Assembly: GCA_964390795.1 (NCBI GenBank)
Contig: CAYMLQ010000212.1
Coordinates: forward strand, 1-10,164
DNA from: CAYMLQ01 sp964390795
GTDB taxonomy: Bacteria; Verrucomicrobiota; Kiritimatiellia; RFP12; UBA1067
Length of the DNA stretch: 10,164 bases
Reading direction: 5' to 3'
Both the position numbers and the translations under genes were made by a program. The notes beneath the pieces were generated by a model. That model did no database searches and was not told the origin of the DNA. It was given only the letters and a program-made list of their open reading frames with translations. Shown here one piece after another: positions 1 to 7,871 of this stretch. Every line of letters begins with the position of its first letter. Positions within the stretch are counted from its first letter, which is position 1.

Positions 1-2700
1 CTCGTGGTTCTCTTGGATCCCAGCGTATAGATCGCGCATGCGCGCACGCTTCTCCTCCTTGGCGGTCGCCGACGCGCTGTCGACGATCGTCTGCCACCGG
101 CCGTGATAGGGCGCGTTGAAATCGATCCACGTGACCAGGCGGTCCAGCGCCTCCGCGCTGAGCGTCACGCCGTGGTGCCCCTTCTGAAGCGTCAGCAGCA
201 GTTGGGTGGTGTCGGCGTGCCACTCCATGGGCACGAACAGATGGATGTCGCTCTCAATGCCGGGGCGGCGCACGAAGCGGTGCAGGTTCGCGTAGGAGAC
301 CGAGAACTTGCCGGCCATGTTCTTCGGCCCCTGCCCGGCCATCGCCGTCTTCCAGTCTGTGATCATCGTGTCACCGCGCAGGTCCGGCTTCCACGGCTTG
401 TCGCCGAAACGTTCCGCCTGCGGCGGATCAGGCTCGTTATGGCAGCGCACGCAGTAGGCGTCGAGCACGGGCTGGACCTCGCGCGCGAACTCGAAGTTGC
501 GTGCCGGCCCGCGCCACGGCGTGATGGCGGCGGGCTTGGCGAGGTTGCGCGCGGTGAGGGTCTGGGGCGTAAAGGAGGAGCGCTCGTGGCAGCCCACGCA
601 CGAGAGGTACTCGCCGTTGCGCGCGTTCAGCCAGCTCCGCATCACCTGCAGCGCCTTGCCTTCGCTGTCCAGCGGCTGCAGCGCAATCGGCGTGTTGGCC
701 GGAACCTTAAAGAGCGCCGAGCCGTCCGCATTCACGGGCACCGTGCCGAGCGTGCGGCGCATGTCCCATGGGCCGTCCATGCCGATCGTCCCGAAGAGCC
801 CGCCCTGGCCCGCGAAGCCGTAGGTGTAGGTGTAGAGCCTCAAGGCCTTGACCTCGCCCTTCGGAATCCCCTTCAGCCCCGGGCCTTCGTAGATATCGGC
901 GATGTAGACCGTCGCCTCCGGGTCGGCCTTGACCGTGCGGTCGGGCTGCACGCGCGGCATGGGCGTGGCCGCTAGCGGCACCGGCTCGACCAGGTCGCAG
1001 CCTGCCTCCTCGGACAGCAGCAGCACGTTGTCGAAGCGGTCGACCAAGTAGAGGCCCATCTTCGTCTTCGCGTCCGGCTGCATGGCCACCAGATAGGTCG
1101 TGTCGTCCAGCGGATAGGGATGCAGGTAGAGCGGCCACGAGCCATTCGCGAGCTGGTCCTTGACGACCGGCTCCACCTTCTTGCCGTAGCCCGGGATATG
1201 CTGCACCGCGCCCTCGGCCTCCTGCGTGCCGAGGTTCACGTCGAACAGCACCAGCTCGCCTTTGCGCGCGTGTCCGTGGTGTCCCGTCACCACCCCGATG
1301 AACTGCATCGGTTTTCCGGGAATCGGGCGCGCGTAGAAGATGCCGTTCGGCCAAAACGAGTTGCTGCCGTACAGCGCGCGCTGGTTGGTGCCGTCGGGGT
1401 TGCAGGTGAACATGATGCGCGAGTTGGAGTGCGGCAAGTCGGTGTACTCCCAGCGCAGGTACATCACGCGCCCGTCCGGCAGCACGGTCGGGCACCAGCT
1501 GTGCTCCTGGTCGCTCGCGAGGATCTCCATTCCCAACCCGTCGGCGTTCATGCGGAACAGATTGGCGACGGGCGAGCTGCCGTTGACGCAGGGCACCGCG
1601 TACTTGAGCGCCGTGCAACTGAACATAACCCGCCCGTCCGGAAGATAGCAGGCGTCGTAGTGGTTGATCTCCGCCTCGTTGTCGCGCGAAACCTGCCGCA
1701 CGGCACCGTCCGCCAGCGTCAGCTCGAACACGTGCCAGGCGTTGGACGCGCCGACGGAGGAGAAGAGCAGGCGGCGGCCGTCCCAGTTTAGATCCACGTC
1801 GGCGATCGGGGCTCCGCCGGGCGGCGTGTAGATCTCGCGGATCTTGCCCGAGCCCTCGCCTCGCACGCGCAGCGCGCACAGCGTGTTCTGGTGGCCGTTC
1901 CGCGGAAGCACCGAATTGCTCTGCCAGTTCTGCGGCAGGTAGCTTCCCGCCTTGCGCCGGATGAACAGCAGCTCGTCGAACGCGAGTGCCGGATTGGTCT
2001 CGAGCATCAACTTGCGCGTCAGGGACTCGACAGCCTCGGCCTTTGCCGCATCCAGTTCGCCCGTCTTCACCGCGCGCACCTGGCCGAGCGCCTGCTCCAG
2101 GAAGGGCCGCTGTTCCGGCGTGCGCGTCAGACGCCACGCGAGCAGCCGCTCCAGCGCGTCGAGGTTGACGCGCGCCAACCGTCGCGCCAGCGCCCGCTTC
2201 TGGGCCATGCCTTCGCCGGCTTGCACCTGAAACACCACGCTTCCCTTGTCCTTGCCCGCAGTCAGCCCGACCAGCGCCTCGAAGCGGATCGCGTTGGGCG
2301 GCAGCGCGAAAGACAGCTCGGAGGGCGCGTGCGCCCAGAAACCGGACGTCATTTTTTGTCCGGCGATATGCAGCGCACCGCCGAGGCCCTTGTTGACCAG
2401 CAGCGAGCCGTAGCCGACCTCCGCAGAGAGCGGCTTCAGGGTGGCGACGTCCACGACCGAGCCGTCCGCCAGCACGAGGCGAGGGTTGCCCCACACGGCC
2501 TGGTCGTAGTCGTAGGTGTCCGGGCCGACGGTCGCGGTCAGTGTCAGTTCCTTGGCGCCCTTGACCTCGGCCGTCACCGCCGTGGCCGCCATTCCGCCCT
2601 TCATCAGCGGGCTGCTGATCGTCTCCGCGCCGGTTCCGCAGCGCACCGTCAGACTCAGCCAGACAAAAGCCATCATCATTCTTTTCATCGGTTTTCCCAT
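1..2700 (-). CDS. Secreted NPCBM / beta-propeller / HZS-alpha-like dihaem cytochrome c protein, 3' end missing
   Basis: The frame is open from ATG at 2700 to the left edge: 900 codons with no stop. Residues 1-25 look like a signal peptide (MGKPMKRMMMAFVWLSLTV core); Met5 (ATG at 2688) is an equally good start, and neither has a strong Shine-Dalgarno. Residues about 60-165 match the NPCBM carbohydrate-binding family (YGSLLVNKG, then GFWAHAPSELSF and FEALVGL). Residues about 295-420 hold PD40/WD40-like propeller blades (ADVDLNWDGRRLLFSS, CYLPDGRVMFS, TVLPDGRVMYL). Residues about 650-760 match the hydrazine synthase alpha middle-domain family (GTVPVNADGSALFKVPANTP) and contain two c-type haem motifs, CVGCH at 701-705 and CVRCH at 750-754. 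The segment to 870 (VTWIDFNAPYHG) fits planctomycete-type cytochrome proteins. It is predicted to act in the periplasm or outside the cell; its reaction is unknown. Hydrazine synthesis is not implied. PVC relatives often continue into an FGE-sulfatase (SUMF1-like) domain, which would lie off the window. Confidence 0.88.
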   Translation of the reverse strand, partial: MGKPMKRMMMAFVWLSLTVRCGTGAETISSPLMKGGMAATAVTAEVKGAKELTLTATVGPDTYDYDQAVWGNPRLVLADGSVVDVATLKPLSAEVGYGSLLVNKGLGGALHIAGQKMTSGFWAHAPSELSFALPPNAIRFEALVGLTAGKDKGSVVFQVQAGEGMAQKRALARRLARVNLDALERLLAWRLTRTPEQRPFLEQALGQVRAVKTGELDAAKAEAVESLTRKLMLETNPALAFDELLFIRRKAGSYLPQNWQSNSVLPRNGHQNTLCALRVRGEGSGKIREIYTPPGGAPIADVDLNWDGRRLLFSSVGASNAWHVFELTLADGAVRQVSRDNEAEINHYDACYLPDGRVMFSCTALKYAVPCVNGSSPVANLFRMNADGLGMEILASDQEHSWCPTVLPDGRVMYLRWEYTDLPHSNSRIMFTCNPDGTNQRALYGSNSFWPNGIFYARPIPGKPMQFIGVVTGHHGHARKGELVLFDVNLGTQEAEGAVQHIPGYGKKVEPVVKDQLANGSWPLYLHPYPLDDTTYLVAMQPDAKTKMGLYLVDRFDNVLLLSEEAGCDLVEPVPLAATPMPRVQPDRTVKADPEATVYIADIYEGPGLKGIPKGEVKALRLYTYTYGFAGQGGLFGTIGMDGPWDMRRTLGTVPVNADGSALFKVPANTPIALQPLDSEGKALQVMRSWLNARNGEYLSCVGCHERSSFTPQTLTARNLAKPAAITPWRGPARNFEFAREVQPVLDAYCVRCHNEPDPPQAERFGDKPWKPDLRGDTMITDWKTAMAGQGPKNMAGKFSVSYANLHRFVRRPGIESDIHLFVPMEWHADTTQLLLTLQKGHHGVTLSAEALDRLVTWIDFNAPYHGRWQTIVDSASATAKEEKRARMRDLYAGIQENHE

Positions 2701-2702
2701 TC

Positions 2703-2725
2703 TTGAACGTTGAGCATTGAACGTT
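2703..2725. repeat. Pair of 9-bp direct repeats (TTGAACGTT) in the leader of the dihaem gene
   Basis: TTGAACGTT occurs at 2703-2711 and again at 2717-2725, a 14-base period. Each copy contains the palindrome AACGTT, and the second extends to GAACGTTC. The pair fills most of the 38-base gap between the regulator stop and the ATG at 2700, where the ribosome binding site would lie. It could be a regulator site or a remnant of a dispersed repeat. The sequence alone does not decide. Confidence 0.5.
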
Positions 2726-2726
2726 C

Positions 2727-2738
2727 CACTCTGTCCCC
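2727..2738. repeat. Half copy of the GGGGACA palindrome after the regulator stop
   Basis: The 12 bases CACTCTGTCCCC are identical to 3587-3598, the loop plus right arm of the perfect palindrome. They directly abut the stop codon of the IclR-type gene, as the full element abuts the stop of the upstream gene. The left arm is missing, so no hairpin is expected here. Confidence 0.5.
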
Positions 2739-3533
2739 TTACGCGAGGCTCTCTGAAATCGCCTGTGCGCACGCCATGACCCAAGCCCCCACCTTTGTAA
2801 AATCCTCCTCGCGCAGCCGCTCGTCCGGCCCCGTCACCGTGATGGCGGCGACCGGCCGCCGCTGGCGGTCCAGCACAGGCGCGGCCACGCAATGCACGCC
2901 GTGGAGCGCCTCGGCTCGGTCGATACCGTACCCCCGCACGCGCGTGGCCGCCAGCTCCTTGCGAAAGGCGGAACGCGAGGTGATCGTATTTTCCGTCAAC
3001 TGCTGGAACGAGACACCCTCGAGCAGCGTCTCCCGCTCCGCCTCGCCGAGGCACACCAGCAGGGCCTTGGTCGAGGCCGAGGCGTGCAGCGGCTGGCGCG
3101 TGCCGGGGTCGCACACGAAGCGGAACGGGTGCAGCGAGGGCACCTGCTCCAGCACGATGCCCTCCCGCAGCTCCGCGTCCAAGATGCTGATGACCACGGT
3201 CTCGCGCACCTGGTCGCGCAGCGCGCGCATCGGACCTAAAGCCTTCTCGATCAGCCCGCCGTCCTGCGCGCTCGAGTACACCAGGGTGGCCAGCTTGCGC
3301 GTCAGCCGATAGGTTAGCTCCCCTTCGTTGCGCGAAACATAGCCGCGCGAGCACAGGGTGTTCAACATCCGGTAGGTCGTGTTCTTGGGGATTTTCAACG
3401 CCCGCGCGATGTCGCTCAGCGCGACCCCCGCCGGGCACTGGCTCAGATATTCCAGAAGACCCAGCGTCCGCTCCAGAATCGGAACGCCCGTCGTCTTGCG
3501 CGTCTTCCGCACCTTCTTCATCGCCACCATCAT
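2739..3533 (-). CDS. IclR-family transcriptional regulator
   Basis: A 264-residue protein of normal IclR length. The N-terminal winged helix-turn-helix spans about residues 17-80, with helices around VALSDIARALKIPKNTTYRM and GYVSRNEGELTYRL. The C-terminal effector domain spans about 90-260, with the family signatures RGYGIDRAEALHGVHCVAAP and AAITVTGP. The usual A-S/T-G-K-A segment reads ASASTKAL (151-158), so the usual Gly is Thr. The chosen start is ATG 3533; ATG 3530 and TTG 3536 are alternatives. AAAGGAAG at 3537-3544 is the ribosome binding site, 5 bases (3533) or 8 bases (3530) after AGGA. IclR proteins usually bind DNA as dimers or tetramers and respond to small carbon compounds such as sugar acids or aromatics. 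The gene lies between two secreted-protein genes and has no clear promoter of its own, so it may be read through from the upstream gene. Likely targets are that cluster and the divergent kinase operon; the ligand is unknown. Confidence 0.95.
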   Translation of the reverse strand: MMVAMKKVRKTRKTTGVPILERTLGLLEYLSQCPAGVALSDIARALKIPKNTTYRMLNTLCSRGYVSRNEGELTYRLTRKLATLVYSSAQDGGLIEKALGPMRALRDQVRETVVISILDAELREGIVLEQVPSLHPFRFVCDPGTRQPLHASASTKALLVCLGEAERETLLEGVSFQQLTENTITSRSAFRKELAATRVRGYGIDRAEALHGVHCVAAPVLDRQRRPVAAITVTGPDERLREEDFTKVGAWVMACAQAISESLA

Positions 3534-3550
3534 CAACTTCCTTTCAACCC

Positions 3551-3566
3551 GGGGACACTCCTGTCC
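3551..3566. repeat. Imperfect GGGGACA-type palindrome, copy 1
   Basis: GGGGACACTCCTGTCC has 5-base arms GGACA/TGTCC around a 4-base loop. It is a degenerate version of the perfect palindrome 15 bases to its right. It lies in the 66-base gap upstream of the regulator start and does not overlap its ribosome binding site. Confidence 0.55.
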
Positions 3567-3580
3567 TGTTGCCCTGGGAG

Positions 3581-3599
3581 CGGGGACACTCTGTCCCCG
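3581..3599. repeat. Perfect 8-bp-arm palindrome CGGGGACA-CTC-TGTCCCCG, copy 2
   Basis: The element has 8-base arms around a 3-base loop and directly abuts the TAA stop of the large secreted protein gene (3600-3602). On the minus-strand RNA it could form a strong hairpin right after the stop. No U-run follows, so it is not a standard intrinsic terminator; it could be a REP-like element or an RNA 3'-end stabiliser. A partial copy, CACTCTGTCCCC, abuts the regulator stop at 2727-2738. Confidence 0.7.
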
Positions 3600-6500
3600 T
3601 TACTTCACCCCGATAACCGTGCCGCGCTGCGGTACCAGCAGAACCCTGCCCGCTCCCGGCGTGCGGTCATACCGCACGGCCCACTTCTTCTCAGGCAGGT
3701 TGTCGCCCGTAAAGACGCCGGACAGGTCGCCCGTGCAGGTCGCGATCGTGTAGGCCGCCGTGCCGAGCTGCGCGGTGTCCGCGATGACCAGCGCGAGCTG
3801 CGACACGTCCAGGTCGCCCGTCACGACCAGTTGATCGCACGACCCGTCGGCGCGGACGTCGACCAGCAGCGTGCCCGCGAGCGCCGGGGCGTCCGTGAAC
3901 GACAGCGCGCCGACCGTGCCGACGCCGCCGGGCGCGATCTGGCCGCTGACCGCGACGCTGCCGCCGACGACCGCGCCGCCGCCGGTGAGCCCGGCCAGCG
4001 CCTGCGCCTGACCGTTTAGGTCCAGCGTCGCGCCCGCCGCGAGCGTAACGGTTGCGGTCGGCGGCAGGCGGCCCGGCACTCCCGCTCCGAACCACTTGTG
4101 GGAGAGGTAGGCCTCGACCACCTGCCGTTCTGCCGCGTCCAGCGCGCGGTCATAGACGAGCACCTCGCCAATATCGCCGATGTAATAGCGGTTGGTGTAG
4201 GAGCCGCTGAACCAGTAGTCGCCGACCGCTGTGACGACGTTGGTCGGAGCGCTTCTGACCGCAGACACGATGTGCGGCTGGCCCGCCGCGAACCCGCTGC
4301 CCGCCACGCCGTTGATGTACATCTGCCCGCCGAAGGTGAAATCGCCCGTGTTGGCGCTCCCCAAGTGCTGCCAGGCCGTCGCCGACGCCGAGCGGATGCC
4401 GAAGTCGACGAGGCTCTGTCCCCAGATCCCGGCCAGGCTGAGGTAGCCGAGCGGGCGGTTCACGATGAAGACCGTCTGCGCCGCGCTGGCCTGCGTGGCC
4501 GCGAGCCGGGCTCGCACGCTGCCGAAGCGCACGGCCGCGCGGCCGTTAATCGCGTTCGTCACGTAAATGGGCCGCAGACTGGCCACGCCCTGCGTGAGCG
4601 ACAGCGCCGCGCCCGCAGTGGCGGCCCAGTCCGTGACGTTGCTGCCGCCGCTCTCCAGCGTGACGCTCGCCTCATCCGTGGCATCCAGCCGGTACGCCAA
4701 CCCCGAGGCGAGCGGCCATTCGCCCAGCCGGAGCACGCCGCCGCTCACGACGGTCGTGCCGCTGTAGGTGTTCGTGCCGAACAGGGTCAGCGTGCCGGAG
4801 CCGGTCTTGACCAGCGAGACGCCCCCACCGATCCCGCCGTAATACTCAGTGCTGGCGCCGTCCCCTCCGACCGTCAGCGTGCAGCCGTTCTCGTCGCTGC
4901 TGCGCACCGCGCCGCCGCCGGAGAGGGAGCCGACCGTCTGGCTGACACCGTTGAGGTCGAGCGCCGCGCTGTTCGACACGACCAGCGCGGTCGCAGGCGG
5001 AAGCAGGTCGGCCGGCGCGGCGCCCGTACCCAGCCACTTGCGCAAGAGGTGGTTCTCGACCGACTGGCGCTCGGGCTGGCTCAGCGCCCGGTTGTAGACC
5101 AGCACCTCGCCCAGATAACCGTTGTACGAGCGGATGCTGGGCGCGGAGAGATTCGCATAGTCGCCGACCGCGTTGGTGGTGCTCGCCGTCGCCGTGGGGC
5201 GGACCGCAGTAACCAGATGCGGCAGCCCCGCCGCGAACGTGTTGCCCGCCGCGCCGTTGATGAACATCTGGCCACCCGTTCCGTTCGAGAAGTCTCCCGT
5301 GTTTCCGGGGTGATTCCAGAGCGTGTTTCCGCCCGCGCGGATGCCCATGTCGGTGCCGTTCATGCCCCAGATGCCGGCCAGGCTCGTGTTGCCCAACTTC
5401 TGGTTCACGATGAAGACCGTCTGGGCCACGGCCGATTGCGCGGTTGCGAGACGGTTGCGCACGCTGCCGAAACGCACCGCCGCGCGCCCGTTGATCGCGT
5501 TCGTCACATACACTGGCTGCAAGGCCGCGGTAGCCTGCGAGAAGGTCAAGGCTCCGGCAGAGGTCGCCCACGCCGTGACGTTGCTGTCGCTCAGGGTGAT
5601 CCTGGCGCCGTCCGTGGCGTCCAAGCGGTACGACAATCCCTCCGCAATCACCCCGTTCCCCAGTTTGAGCACGCCGCCGCCGACCACGGTCGCGCCGTTG
5701 TAGCGGTTCGTTCCGTATAGGGTCAAGGTGCCGCTGCCGACCTTGGTCAGTGTGATGTCATTCTCGATGAGACCGGAAAAGGACGTGCTTGTGTTGCCGG
5801 CCCCGACCGTCAGGGCGACCTCCGGACCGGCCGCGTTCACCACGCGGCCCGTGCCGTCCAGCGCGCCGAAGGACACGGAAGACCCATCCATATCGAGCGT
5901 TCCGTCCAGCGTCAGCGGTCCCGCGTAACCTCGGGCGCCGCTCAGCGTCAGCGTGCCCGTGCCCTGCTGGGTCAGCCGGCCTGTGCCCGTGACGGCGTTG
6001 GTCACCTCGAGCGCGTCCGCGCTGGCGAACGTGAGCGTCGCGTTGTTCAGCACCGGCCCGCTGCCCAGCGTGCCGCCCGTGCCGACCCGGAGTTCGCCGC
6101 GGTTGACGCGCGTGCCGCCCGAATAGGTATTCGCCCCGGTCAGCAAGAGTGTGCCGTAAGTATAACTCGCAAAAGGCGCGTTGGCCTCGAACGCGCCGGT
6201 GCCTGAGATCGGCCCGCTGACTGTCACGGTCTTGCTGCCGCCCGAGACGCTGATACGGGCATCGTCCAGCAGCTCGATTGGGCCCGAAAGCACCGTGCCG
6301 CCCGCCTCGAGCCGCAGGGTGCCGAAACTGTGCGGCTCGGCGTACCCGCACAGGCCTGCGAGCCGGAGCGTGTTGGTGAGCGTTATCGCGCCCGTCAGCC
6401 AGAGCTGCCCGCCCCAGCCGGCATGCCCGCGCACCGTCACCGGATCCGGCCCCAACCGGTTGGCGGCGGCGACCAGCACGCGACCGGCCAGGATACGCGT

Positions 6501-7820
6501 ACCGCCGACATATGTGTTACCCGCCGCCGCGGCCAGCTCAATGTCTGACAGCGGCGATAGCCCTGACAGCGTGACCCCGCTCTGACCCGTGATCGTCGAG
6601 AACACGCGAACCGGGACCTGGGAGTTGCGCCCCTCGCCAAAGTGGATGACGCCCTCGGATGTCCCGAACGCGAGCGTTCCGTTGGTCACCGCCGCGCTCA
6701 GGGCGGCGCTGCTGCTCAGGACTACACCTGCGGGCCGCGTGCCGTCCCCCACCGTCAGCGTTTCGCCGCTGTTGATCGTCAGCGTCGCGCCCTCGCCCAC
6801 GCGCAGTGCGTAGACCTGAGCGCTGCCGGTCGCGCTGGAGTTGGTGACGTTCGCGATCATGTCAGCCCCGCCGCCCAACCCGTCCGCATAGGCCGCCCGC
6901 TCAAACCCGTTCGCGCCGTAAGAAAGAAAGTCGCCGCTCTGCCGGGCGTCGTTGTTGCGTCCCACGACCGAGGCGCCGACCATACCGTTGTGCGTCGCCA
7001 CGCCGCCGCTGACGAACAGCCGCTCCGCCGCGCCCAGGCTGGCCGTGGACGTTCCGTTGGACGGCGCGATCACCAGCGTGCCTCCATCCGCGCGCACGAG
7101 CACGCTCTCGGCGGCCGCGCCGGCGTTGCCGAGCGTCAGGCCCAGGCTGCTGTTTGTGCCTTTCGAGAAGCGCAGCAGTGAGCTGCCCGCGCCATACGCG
7201 AAGGTGTTCCCTGCGGCACCGGAAGCCGCCTCGAGGACGGCGTCCGCGCCGCTCCCGGCGGGAAACGCCTCCAGGGCGCCGCCCGTGAGCAGAACGCTGC
7301 CCGCGCCGAAGGGCGCGCCGCTCGTGGCAACCGACGACACCGTTCCAGCCGCCACCGTCAGCGGGCCGTCCAGCGTACCGGGAACGAGCGCCGTCAGGTT
7401 CAGCCGGCCAGGGCCGCGCTTGCTCACCCCGCCCGTCCCGTGCAGAGGCATCGTCAGCGTGGCCTCGGTGGCAACATGGCTCAGCCCCACCGTGACCGCC
7501 GCCGGAGACCCACCGTTGGCCAGCGTGACCGCGCCGTTCGTGACCGTATGGTTAACGGCCCCGAAGAACAGGCCGCCGAGCGTCAGCCCCGCGACGTTCT
7601 GATTGACCGTCGCCGAGGTGGCGTTGGTGAAGAAACCCACGGAGCGCGCACCCGACGCGACCGTTCCACCCGCCCATTTGGTCGTGTCGTTCCAGTTGCC
7701 GACCGCCGTGTTGATCCATGCGCCATCACCGGCCTGGGACGTTCCGGCCGCAGCCAGCACGGCCAGACCGCAGAGAAGTGAGTTTGCGATCCCTGTATGC
7801 CAACTTGTCACACGCTTCAT
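3600..7820 (-). CDS. Giant secreted PATR / LamG-domain surface protein
   Basis: A 1406-residue protein. ATG 7820 is chosen because AAAGGAG (7828-7834) lies 7 bases upstream and a clean signal peptide follows (MKRVTSWHTG, a hydrophobic stretch, then GTSQA before GD, cleavage near residue 30). The frame is open upstream to 8120, but that part overlaps the divergent promoters and kinase. The body is Gly/Ala/Thr/Ser-rich beta-strand sequence with autotransporter-associated strand repeats: residues about 552-580 (TLLLTGANTYSGGTRV, RGELRVG), 689-720 (KVGSGTLTLYGTN) and 1001-1030 (KTGSGTLTLFGTN), plus weaker ones near 140 and 434. Two LamG-like jelly-roll domains lie at about 730-930 and 1043-1245 (INGRAAVRFGS, GEVLVYNRAL / GEVLVYDRAL, KWLG / KWFG). 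LamG domains often bind glycans, so a role in carbohydrate binding or adhesion is inferred. There is no autotransporter barrel, LPXTG or PEP-CTERM tail; it ends RGTVIGVK. It may head an operon with the regulator 66 bases downstream. Confidence 0.92.
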   Translation of the reverse strand: MKRVTSWHTGIANSLLCGLAVLAAAGTSQAGDGAWINTAVGNWNDTTKWAGGTVASGARSVGFFTNATSATVNQNVAGLTLGGLFFGAVNHTVTNGAVTLANGGSPAAVTVGLSHVATEATLTMPLHGTGGVSKRGPGRLNLTALVPGTLDGPLTVAAGTVSSVATSGAPFGAGSVLLTGGALEAFPAGSGADAVLEAASGAAGNTFAYGAGSSLLRFSKGTNSSLGLTLGNAGAAAESVLVRADGGTLVIAPSNGTSTASLGAAERLFVSGGVATHNGMVGASVVGRNNDARQSGDFLSYGANGFERAAYADGLGGGADMIANVTNSSATGSAQVYALRVGEGATLTINSGETLTVGDGTRPAGVVLSSSAALSAAVTNGTLAFGTSEGVIHFGEGRNSQVPVRVFSTITGQSGVTLSGLSPLSDIELAAAAGNTYVGGTRILAGRVLVAAANRLGPDPVTVRGHAGWGGQLWLTGAITLTNTLRLAGLCGYAEPHSFGTLRLEAGGTVLSGPIELLDDARISVSGGSKTVTVSGPISGTGAFEANAPFASYTYGTLLLTGANTYSGGTRVNRGELRVGTGGTLGSGPVLNNATLTFASADALEVTNAVTGTGRLTQQGTGTLTLSGARGYAGPLTLDGTLDMDGSSVSFGALDGTGRVVNAAGPEVALTVGAGNTSTSFSGLIENDITLTKVGSGTLTLYGTNRYNGATVVGGGVLKLGNGVIAEGLSYRLDATDGARITLSDSNVTAWATSAGALTFSQATAALQPVYVTNAINGRAAVRFGSVRNRLATAQSAVAQTVFIVNQKLGNTSLAGIWGMNGTDMGIRAGGNTLWNHPGNTGDFSNGTGGQMFINGAAGNTFAAGLPHLVTAVRPTATASTTNAVGDYANLSAPSIRSYNGYLGEVLVYNRALSQPERQSVENHLLRKWLGTGAAPADLLPPATALVVSNSAALDLNGVSQTVGSLSGGGAVRSSDENGCTLTVGGDGASTEYYGGIGGGVSLVKTGSGTLTLFGTNTYSGTTVVSGGVLRLGEWPLASGLAYRLDATDEASVTLESGGSNVTDWAATAGAALSLTQGVASLRPIYVTNAINGRAAVRFGSVRARLAATQASAAQTVFIVNRPLGYLSLAGIWGQSLVDFGIRSASATAWQHLGSANTGDFTFGGQMYINGVAGSGFAAGQPHIVSAVRSAPTNVVTAVGDYWFSGSYTNRYYIGDIGEVLVYDRALDAAERQVVEAYLSHKWFGAGVPGRLPPTATVTLAAGATLDLNGQAQALAGLTGGGAVVGGSVAVSGQIAPGGVGTVGALSFTDAPALAGTLLVDVRADGSCDQLVVTGDLDVSQLALVIADTAQLGTAAYTIATCTGDLSGVFTGDNLPEKKWAVRYDRTPGAGRVLLVPQRGTVIGVK
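4086..4821 (-). repeat. Duplicated PATR + LamG-like module, copy 2 (protein residues about 1001-1245)
   Basis: This is the second copy of the internal module, from KTGSGTLTLFGTNTYSG to YLSHKWFG. It has diverged most in the middle of the LamG-like domain (LGSANTGDFTFGGQMYING against NHPGNTGDFSNGTGGQMFIN in copy 1). A PATR-like linker of about 65-70 residues separates the two copies. Confidence 0.8.
5028..5757 (-). repeat. Duplicated PATR + LamG-like module, copy 1 (protein residues about 689-931)
   Basis: This segment encodes one PATR strand (KVGSGTLTLYGTNRYNG) followed by a LamG-like domain ending in HLLRKWLG. It aligns along its length with 4086-4821, with an offset of about 936-945 bases that shifts through small indels. 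DNA around 5461-5507 and 4516-4563 is clearly alike, and both encode INGRAAVRFGS. Confidence 0.8.
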
Positions 7821-7827
7821 CGCCCAG

Positions 7828-7834
7828 CTCCTTT
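7828..7834 (-). promoter_or_regulatory. Ribosome binding site of the PATR/LamG gene
   Basis: AAAGGAG on the minus strand lies 7 bases before ATG 7820. It settles the start against the longer open frame reaching 8120. Confidence 0.85.
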
Positions 7835-7871
7835 CGTTTCCGCCGTTCTGCCATTGAAACAATGTACCACA

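Noticed and set aside
707..2494. Long minus-strand open frame (595 codons) inside the dihaem gene
   Set aside because: It is a different frame of the same strand, and its product is Arg/Gly/Ala-rich low-complexity sequence. The true frame runs 2700 to 1 with NPCBM, propeller and CxxCH motifs.
1..2700. True anammox hydrazine synthase subunit
   Set aside because: The NPCBM domain, the carbohydrate setting and the lack of hzsB/hzsC-like neighbours argue against it; only domain-level similarity is seen.
3581..3599. Standard rho-independent terminator after the PATR/LamG gene
   Set aside because: A strong hairpin exists, but the following minus-strand sequence is CTCCCAGGG with no T-run.
4098..5720. 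Plus-strand open frame of 540 codons opposite the PATR/LamG gene
   Set aside because: The product is Arg/Ala-rich with no recognisable domain. It mirrors GC-rich codons of the minus-strand gene, including its internal duplication.
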